Shown here: in pieces, positions 56,253 to 64,000 of the stretch
Numbering within the stretch: position 1 is the stretch's first letter
Layout: every line of letters starts with the position of its first letter
NCBI GenBank assembly: GCA_026545225.1
Contig: CM048850.1
Coordinates: 3,410,001-3,474,000 of the forward strand
DNA from: Cornus controversa
Taxonomy: Eukaryota > Streptophyta > Magnoliopsida > Cornales > Cornaceae
DNA: 64,000 nt
Reading direction: 5' to 3'
Translations under genes and position numbers: made by a program
Notes under the pieces: generated by a model
The model's database searches: none
Told to the model about the DNA's origin: nothing
What the model saw: the letters and a program-made list of their open reading frames with translations, nothing else

Positions 56253-57515
56253 TCAAGGATGTGGCGGTGACTGAGCATCAGGATCCAAGTTCGCCTGGCG
56301 CATCAGTGTACGCAGCATCCTCCTCATCTCTAGTTGGTTTTGGCGAGTTTCACGAAAGTGATCCGCTATCTCAGTCCTCATTACTCCAAATTGTGTGGAA
56401 ACCTCTATCTGTAGGGTGCCAAACTGGGCGGTCAACCCAGCAATTTGGCCCTCTAAAGAATGATAATCATGGCCACCAGCTTGTGCATGTACCTCCTCTT
56501 CCTCTACTTTCATCTACTCTGGATCTTCCACCGGTGGTGGTATATCTACATGTTCTCCTCCCTAGGCCAATTGAGACACTTCACCAGGTGCAGCTATGAC
56601 TCTCTGGTGTATATGAGATCGGCTCAAATTCCAGTCATGCGATCCATAATGAATATCATGTGGAAAGGCAAGCTCGTCTTCATGGACTGCATACTCCTGT
56701 GCAATAAGTAACTGATGAATGATAGTTGGGAATGGAAACTCCCAGTCATTTGCACTGTTCGGTGCCTTGGCCACAACTTTGGAATAGAACTTTTCCATCT
56801 GGCCCCAGACAATCTATGGGAACGACAGCCAATGCCCAAAATGTATGGCATATAAGGATCTAAGGAACTCTTGACGTCTCTCAGTTTTATGTCCAATGGG
56901 ACATATATTCTTGAGTAAAATAGCATCAAGGAACCATAAGTGATTTGGCATAGAAGACTTGGAAGCTGCATTCCTTTTCGGCCCAAAAAATTGGTTCGCA
57001 CACAAACGTGCAACCAAATTACCCACTGATAAATCATCGGGTAGAGGAGTATAGATATGAGTCAAATCATCTGGGCACTCATGAGGACAACCCATGGTAA
57101 TAGCAATGGATGACATTTTCACCTGAACTACTGTTCCATCTACTAAAGAAATAAGCACATCCCGCTCATCAGGTTTCGGCATTAAGTTCTGATAAAATAC
57201 CTTGACGAGCCTTGGGTAGATAGTAGAAGAGAGTGGAACAAAAATCGATGCCGACTGACGACGAAGGATGTCAGAAATCCCCCATCGTGTCTCGGGAAAC
57301 ATACTATAGAGTTCAGCGATGTCAAACGTTATTTCAAAGTTCAAGGCCCTTGGATGCCATCTCTCATGAATACCTTCTCGGTGAGATCTTGAAGAACCGA
57401 GTGTTGGATCATGCCTTGCTCGGCGAGGATTGCGTGAACTTGAAACACCTTGGTGACTTGCTCTCTTTGGTGCCATAGAAATAGAAAAAGTTGGTTGAGG
57501 AATTAAATCAAACAC
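56253..57515 (-). pseudogene. Extra (env-like position) ORF of element G
   Basis: The minus-strand ORF opens with MFDLIPQPTFSISMAPKRAS; an inner Met at MAPKRAS is the likely start. A basic Ser/Arg N-terminus (SSSRNPRRARHDP) is followed by a globular region (ELYSMFPETRWGISD, YPRLVKVFYQNLMP, SSIAITMGCPHECPDD). The frame is lost near 56814, goes on in other frames (FPFPTIIHQLLIAQEY, 56798-56562) and closes with a coiled-coil tail (LTAQFGTLQIEVSTQFGVMR ... MRRMLRTLMRQ) ending at 56253. It lies between deleted pol and the 3' LTR, where Athila elements carry their extra ORF. I see no signal peptide or convincing membrane anchor, so an envelope function is not supported by this copy. Confidence 0.65.
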
Positions 57516-57902
57516 TTGGCGTGCACAATAAAAGTGTATCCTTCAACCTCCTCTTTTCGATAATTTTTCCACCCAAATTGATCAACTCAATGCACCAATT
57601 ATATCCCCCAAACTTGGTCTTCAAAAGCCCTCAAAAAGATTTGCACAATTTCACCAAAGAAAAACTTCACTTACTTTGATGTAGAACTTGAAAAAGTGAG
57701 AGCTTCCTTTGAGAACTAGTGATGATCAATCCGATTTTGATGTTGATGTTGATGATGATCAATGATAATTACTTGTTGAAGAATCACCAATTGAAGAAAA
57801 TAAATTCCCGATTGAAGTAAGACTTAAATTGGAGCTCAAAGAGGTCAAGGAAGCAAGTAGTTGCATCAAAGTTGGAGAGATAGACCATATATAGAGCAAA
57901 AT
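57516..57902 (-). other. Spacer between gag and extra ORF in element G
   Basis: Untranslated leader of the extra ORF, similar to 1890-2250 of element C. It is joined at about 57945 directly to gag codons (LLDAIKQIP), so about 3 kb of protease, RT, RNase H and integrase have been deleted. Confidence 0.65.
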
Positions 57903-59689
57903 TTCGGGCAGCCCCTCCATGGGCCTGGGCGATCGATCGGGAATTTGTTTGATGGCATCAAGGAGTGGCAAATTAATCTTTACTTGTTGAAACACCTCCA
58001 TCATGTCATGCAGCTTGTCCCCTTGCTTCCCCAATTTAGATGCTTCAAGGAAACATTGTGGGAAAGGAGCCTTGGGCTCATAAGGACTTTCAGCACTTGG
58101 ACTTGTGGTCACTTTTTCTTCTTCTTTCTTCTCACCCACTTTATTATCAATTATTTTCCCACTCCTCATAGTGGTAATGGCTTGAACTTGCTCATGGTGT
58201 GGGTTGCTTGTGGAAGCTTGCATCCCTCTTGGACTAGCAACTAGTTGACTAGGGAGCTTCACTTCTTCTCTTCTACTTAATGAAGTAGCAAGTTGTCCAA
58301 ACTAAGATTCCAGTTTGGCAATGGATTGAGAATGAGAGTGCACTAGCTGAACTATAGATTGTACTGTTGCTGCAGTAGCTTGCACCGTCTCTATAAGCGA
58401 ATCAAGCTTGTCAAATTTGGACAAGGTAAGTGTCAGCTTGTCTTCAATAGCATAAATTCTTTGGGCCATAGGACTTTGCATTTGATATTGCTATTGAGGT
58501 ACAAAAGTCCTAGGTTGATATGATGGTTACATTGCTGCCCCTTGGTTATTGTAAGAAAAACCAGGATGATTCCTCCATGTAGGATTGTAAGTATTACCTC
58601 GTGGAGGATTCATTGGTCCAGTGAATGTAGCTTGGACTTGCTCATGTTGAACATCAGAAAATTGCCCCATCGAAGGACAATTGCTCACATTATGCATAGG
58701 ACTAGAGCAAAATTCACAAGGGCCTAGCAATAAAGGATTTGAAGTAGAAGGAGTTTGATTGGCAGCCATAATTGCTGCTACCTTTTGTGCAATTAAATCA
58801 ATATCAGTTGGCATAGCTTCTGAAGCACCAACCTCAAAAATTCCATCAGTCTTCCTTGTAGTGGCAGGTCTGCTAGAACGAGTAGAGGACATATGTTGTA
58901 GAGAGTTGTCACTAAGATTTTCACGTAAGGTCCATGCCTTTTCTTCACTCTTTAACATAAAAGTACCTCCACAAGACACATCAACCATCTGTCTGTTGGC
59001 TTCTGTCAGCCCTTCATGAAACTCTGCACTAGTTTCCACTTAGGAACTTGATGATGGGAACACTTCTTAAGAAGGTCCTTGAATCTTTCCCATGTCTCAT
59101 AAAATTGTTCCCCCTCATGTTGGGAGAAACCAGTGATAGCACGTCTGAACTGATTGGTCTTCCCTATCGGAAAATACTTCTTGAGAAACTCATGTTGCAT
59201 CTGAGTCCAAGTCGTGATAGAACCTACCGGTAGATAATTGAACCAATACTTTGCTTTATCTTTCAGGGAGAATGGAAAAAGTCTCATTCTGAAAGCATCT
59301 TCAGAGAAGTTATGAATCTTGGTAGTTGAGCACACTTCAATGAAGTCATCTAAATGCTTGTAAAGCTCTTCTTGAGTCAGCCCAAAATAAGATGGTAGCA
59401 TCTGAATAATGCTGGACTTGATCTCATAATTCTGTGCTGTGACATTAGGCAATTGAAAACTAGCTGGTGATGTATATGTCTTAGTAACATAGTAGTCCCT
59501 AAGCAATCTAGCCCTTTCTCCATCAGCATTAGGAACAAGGTTGTTATTCCTCTCTTCTGCCATGTCTTCAATTAATTCTTCCTCTTGCACAATGTTATTA
59601 ATAGGGATGTTCCTCTGTTGTCTAAGAGTACGTTCGGGCTCAGGATCAAGAGGTATCAAAAGATCAGCCACAGAACGACGACCTTGCAT
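57903..59689 (-). pseudogene. Athila-like element G: gag with pol deleted
   Basis: Minus-strand gag starts at 59689 (MQGRRSVADLLIPLDPEPER). It continues with core SSIIQMLPSYFGLTQEELYK and FSLKDKAKYWFNYLPVG. A frameshift near 59020-59039 leads to GLTEANRQMVDVSCGG and the CCHC knuckle CEFCSSPMHNVSNC, then the Lys/Glu linker (GEKKEEEKVTTSPSAE) to LLDAIKQIP. It lacks protease and everything downstream. It has a stop after QGAAM (58527) and further stops in the linker. Copy D (51064-53169) is collinear and shows what is missing. Confidence 0.85.
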
Positions 59690-59811
59690 ATATTAGCCAA
59701 AAGCACTTGAAAAGAAAACAAAAACAAAATTAAAAATAAAATATAAAAATTTCCTAAACTAAAAATCCAATTAAAATTAATTCTATAAAATCCAATCAAT
59801 CAAATAGATAA

Positions 59812-59829
59812 TCCCTGGCAACGACACCA
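59812..59829 (-). other. tRNA-Asp primer binding site of element G
   Basis: TGGTGTCGTTGCCAGGGA on the minus strand, three mismatches to the tRNA-Asp complement. All three are C-to-T or G-to-A transitions (positions 4, 6 and 14), in CG or CHG context, so the site is decayed. Confidence 0.8.
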
Positions 59830-59834
59830 AAAAT

Positions 59835-60814
59835 TGTAGGTTGATTCATGTGTGAGTGTGACTCAAAAAGTATATCAATTAAAAATTTTCACACTTTGCA
59901 ATAGAACGAATTACTTGCAGAATAGGGTTATCGAAAGGGGTATCGTACCTCAGGGATTATGGTCTGATGAGTTGGAATACTGAATTAATTCTAATTAAAT
60001 TTAAGAGAAAAGATTTTTGATTTTTAAACTAACTAAAAAGTAAAATAAAATAAAACAGAGTAAATAGAAAGTGAAGATAATATAAGAGAAATCTAGGGTG
60101 TTTGACTTCACCACTAACTCCATAATCAATGGTCAATTGAATCAACTATGGGGGAATTATATCATGCATAAGTGGTGTCAATGGCTACAAGCTCACTTTC
60201 ATCCGTCAAGAAGATAACATATGATTAAGGCTAAGTCATAAACTATCTTCGATTGGCATGGGCCATCTGCCTAACTACTCTAATCTAGGTTGCAGTATGG
60301 TTCATCTTCTTTAGGCATAATCCATCAAAGCTTTTAATGATATATTCAGTGATTACCATTGTGTAATAATCGCTCTCATAATCACAAAAAATAAGAGAGA
60401 TTGAGTTCAATAACAATAACTAAATATCTAAGACAAGATAATAAATCATTGAGATTGAATTTACAAGACTTTTATTGCTCAATTCTATAATAAGAATCCT
60501 CTAAATTACACAATCTATGCATGTATATAAAGGTCCCCAATAATTAAAATAATCAAACCATTGATGCTTTGTTAGGGCTACATCAAAACCCTAGTGGATA
60601 AACTGGCCGCTCATGGTAGAAGAAGAAGCTTCAACTATTGAGGAAGAGGGCATCATCTTCATGAATTACGCGTATGACTTCGTTCTCCAATGGCTCTACA
60701 AAGTATGTTTCTGTTCTCTCCTCAGCCCTCTCAGACTCTCCAATCTCTGTAATCTCCCCCAACTCAGCCCTCAATTATTCACTTTATCCCCCAAGAGAAT
60801 ACACCAAAGTCCTA
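59835..60814 (-). mobile_element. Truncated 5' LTR of element G (family 1)
   Basis: It ends (minus strand) with CACACATGAATCAACCTACA at 59835, next to the primer site. It is collinear with the other family 1 LTRs up to 60814 and then switches directly into chromovirus gag. About 500 bp of the LTR start (U3) are missing. Confidence 0.85.
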
Positions 60815-63800
60815 CGATGTTGGATAGACCAAACTTATAAACTCATGGTTGCTCTTGCAATTGATGAGAATTTGAAAGTGGGAGTAGCGGCGCTTCACTT
60901 ACAAGGAGAAGCGGATCGGTGGTGGCAATTCATCAGAAATATCCACAACACCGAGATTATGGACTGGGAGACCTTTAAGGGGTTGTTTTTTGATAAGTTC
61001 TTTTCGGCTTCGGTGAAAGATCGAATGAGGCAAGAGTTCATAGATCTAGTCTAAGGAGACTTGGATGTGATGGGGTACGAAACCAAATTTACATCTTTGG
61101 CTCGCTTTGCCCTGGAGATGGTAGCTAATGAGGAGCTAAAGGTGAAAAAGTTTGTGAAATGACTGAAAACCTCTATTAGAAAGAGGGTGTCCATCTTGGG
61201 TTTGAGGACCTACAGTGAAGTGGTTGACAGAGCCTTGGTGGCTGAGGAGGATGACAGAGACACTCAGAGGTTGTGGGACTCTAGACAGCAAGCGAAGGGT
61301 ACGGGTACCTCTTCAAGTGGTCAGGGGAGGAAAAGGAATAGGGTGGGCAGATCAGGTTCACAGGGCCAACAACAAACTCGCTCGATACCTTCATTGTCCT
61401 TACCTACTGGATTTGCACGATCCACAGTTGTGTGCTACCATTGCCAGGAGTTTGGCCATTTTCGTTCTGAGTGCCCTCAGAGGCAAATAGTGGCATCAGT
61501 GCTGGTGGCTTCGGTGGGGGAATGGGTATGTTTTCATTGCAAACAACCCAGCCATGTTAGGGCCAACTGTCCACAAAGATAGAGTACACCGAGTGGTATG
61601 GGGACTCAGCAGAGGGCTGGGCAAACAGCTACGGTTCAGTCTGGTTTCAGGACAATACTGCCACCTCATCCAACGCATTCTGTACAGGGATCTCAGGTAG
61701 CGAGAGGTTCCACGCCTACTTCTAGTCAGCAGTCAGGGTTACAGGGGACTGGTCAGCAGTAGTAGGGTCGTGTGTTCACGCTTGCTCCGGTAGAGGATGT
61801 ACCGGGACCATCAGTGGTCAGAAGTATTTTCCTAGTTTCTAGCTCGTGGGCTAGGGTGTTGATAGATTCAGGTGCATCACATTCATTCATATCTATTGCA
61901 TTTGCTTGTGCCTTGGGGCTGAGGGTGTCATCACTGGAGTCACCATTGTCCATTGATACACCGGTTGGGGGTAGGGTTACCCTGGATAGAGTGTGTCAGT
62001 CTTACGAGATCGAGGTTGCTGGGCGTCGACTAATGTTCGACTTTGTGTTACTAGACATGACCACTTTTGATGTCATTCTAGGTATGGACTGGCTATCTAC
62101 ATTTACAGCCACGATTGATTATCTCCGTAGGAGAGTGACAGTGTGCACACCTGAGGGTGATTGCTTTTACTTTGTGGGAGAACAGGATGATTTCTACGTT
62201 CCGTCTCTGCTTGGTTCTGGTGTGTGGAACGGGGTTGGATACTTCCTAGCTAGCTTGTTAGCCGAGGAGGATGAGATTGTGACTAGTGGAAGATTTCCAC
62301 CGGTGGTTAGAGAGTTTGTGGATGTGTTCCCAGAGGACTTGACAGAGTTACCTCCGATGAGAGATGTGGTATTTAGCATTGATCTTGCTCTTGGTACTAC
62401 GCCTATCTCTATGGCACTGTACCAGATGGCACCGGCAGAGTTGATGGAGTTGAAAGATCAATTGCAAGAATTGTTGGATAAGGGATTTGTACGACCTAGT
62501 ACATCGCCTTGGGGAGCTCCGGTCCTGTTTGTTAAAAAGAAGGATGAATCTTTACGGTTATGCATAGACTACCGTAAGTTGAACCAAGCAACGATTAAGA
62601 ACAAGTATCATTTGCCAAGGATAGATGACTTGTTTGATCAGCTTAAGGGTTTGACTTATTTTTTGAAGATTGACTTGAGGTCGGGGTATTACCAGTTGAG
62701 GGCAAAGGAAGAGGACATTCCGAAGACAGCTTTTTGGACTAGATATGGCCACTGTGAGTTTCTAGTGATGCCATTTAGATTGACGAACGCACCAGCAGCG
62801 TTCATGGATTTGATGAACTGGATATTCAGGGTGTACTTGGATAGGTTTGTGGTGGTCTTCGTGGATGACATTCTTGTGTATTCTTCTTCTATGGAAGACC
62901 ATGAGATCCATTTGAGGACAGTGTTACAGACATTGAGAGAGCACCGTTTGTATGCCAAATTCAAAAAATGTGAATTTTGGCTAACGGAGGTGAAGTTCCT
63001 AGGACACGTGGTGTCGGAAGGAGTATCGGTAGACCCTTCTAAGATTGAAGTGGTAATGGATTGGGAGAGGCCTAAGAACGTATTTGAGATACGTAACTTC
63101 TTGGGATTGGCAGGATATTACTGGCGTTCCGTGAATGACTTTTCGAAGTTAGCGGCGCCGATGACCAAGCTTACTCGTAAAGGAGTAAAGTTTGAGTGGA
63201 ACGAAGCTTGCGAGCATTGCTTTATGGAATTGAAGTGTAGATTGACTAGTGCTCCGATCTTGATTATTCCCAAGCGCGGTTTGGGTTATGTCATCTACTG
63301 TGACGATTCACAGGACGGTTTGAGATGTGTATTGATGCAGACCGAGAGGCTTGTTGCATATGGATCCCGATAGTTGAAGATCCACGAGCAGAATTACCCG
63401 ACTCATGACTTGGAGTTGGCGGCGGTAAGTTTTGCTTTGGAAACGTGGAGGCATTATCTCTACGGAGAGAAGTTTGAGGTTTTCTTAGATCATAAGAGTT
63501 TGAAGTACCTTTTTACATAAAAGGACTTGAATATGAGACAGAGGAGATGGGTTGAATACATGAAAGACTACAATTTTGATCTTCAGTATCACCCAGGGAA
63601 GGCTAATGTGGTTGCTAATGCATTGAGCAGGAAATCACATGGCACTTTGGCTAGCATTGCCATTCGTGAATGGAAGATGATGGAAGACATCTCAGAAATG
63701 GGATTGTGCTTCAGTGAGAGTGATGGACATGCCACTTTGTTCACACTCATAGCGCAACCAACTCTAGTGAGTAGGGTGGTTGAGGAGCAGAGGCATGACA

Positions 63801-64000
63801 CAGAGTTAGAGAGCATTCGCACTCGGATTAAGGGTGGCGAAGTAGTGGAGGATTGGGTTATCTATTCAGACGGAGGTCTGAGGTTCAGAGGCAGAATGGT
63901 TGTTCCATTGGCTTGTAGGGATGAGGTCCTGAGGGCGTTTCATAGCTCCAGACTTATAGTACATCCCGGTGGTACCAAGATGTACCACAACCTTCGTAGA
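60815..64000 (+). pseudogene. Chromovirus-type gypsy gag-pol, 5'-truncated, runs off the window
   Basis: One frame is open from 60815 to the window end with no frameshift. Gag: VAALHLQGEADRWW, then two CCHC knuckles (CYHCQEFGHFRSEC and CFHCKQPSHVRANC). Aspartic protease with [10 protein letters not shown] at about 61859. Reverse transcriptase with [36 protein letters not shown] and the catalytic FVDDILVYS (about 62848). RNase H region ([26 protein letters not shown]). Start of integrase zinc finger (HPGGTKMYHNL) at the very end. The order and the PR/RT sequence fit Tekay/Del-type chromoviruses; the chromodomain would lie beyond the window. Stops: 61052, 61160, 61580, 61760, 61763, 63371, 63518. 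The LTR, primer site and gag N-terminus are missing, cut at the junction with the Athila LTR. Confidence 0.92.

Overview
The window is nuclear DNA from a flowering plant, most likely a eudicot. It is AT-rich and full of microsatellites. It contains plant-type Ty3/gypsy lineages (Athila-like with a tRNA-Asp primer site, a Tat-like 3' end with an antisense extra ORF, and a chromovirus), a Sirevirus-like Copia remnant, an L1-type LINE with a C-terminal RNase H, hAT and CACTA DNA transposons, and one F-box/FBD gene with GT-AG introns. I cannot name the species.

Only one host gene is supported: a four-coding-exon F-box/LRR/FBD gene (18760-26049, +). Its last intron has grown to 5.0 kb through hAT-like sequence and a 1.2-kb-arm inverted duplication. 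Nearly everything else is transposon, and much of it can be dated by nesting.

Left block (1.2-16 kb): a tandem TRIM-like PBS repeat, then a minus-strand Athila-like element (about 1.9-12.9 kb). Into its protease region went a 4.07-kb solo LTR (3021-8593, target duplication ATTTA). That LTR in turn carries a 1.5-kb solo LTR (4671-6172, CAGGC). A second 1.5-kb solo LTR sits in its gag (9255-10761, CCTAT). Next come the 3' end and LTR of a Tat-like element with a spliced antisense ORF.

Middle block (16-45 kb): a hAT element with a perfect 8-bp target duplication, the F-box gene, a LINE split by an 8.0-kb CACTA element that holds further hAT copies, a 2.0-kb hAT element, and AT-rich repeats.

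Right block (44-64 kb): a solo LTR nested in another solo LTR, nested in turn in a Sirevirus-like Copia 3' end. Then two Athila-like elements stand head to head on opposite strands (49.3-53.2 kb, + ; 53.2-60.8 kb, -). The window runs out inside a plus-strand chromovirus.

Two themes cut across the window. (1) The Athila-like copies have lost pol through different internal deletions, while gag, LTRs and in one case an env-like extra ORF persist. (2) In the longest frame-intact reading frames (Athila gag-protease, chromovirus gag-pol, LINE ORF2), almost every in-frame stop can be explained by one C-to-T or G-to-A transition at a Gln, Trp or Arg codon. That is what decay of methylated, silenced DNA would produce. 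No prokaryote-type systems, CRISPR arrays, rRNA or tRNA genes were found.
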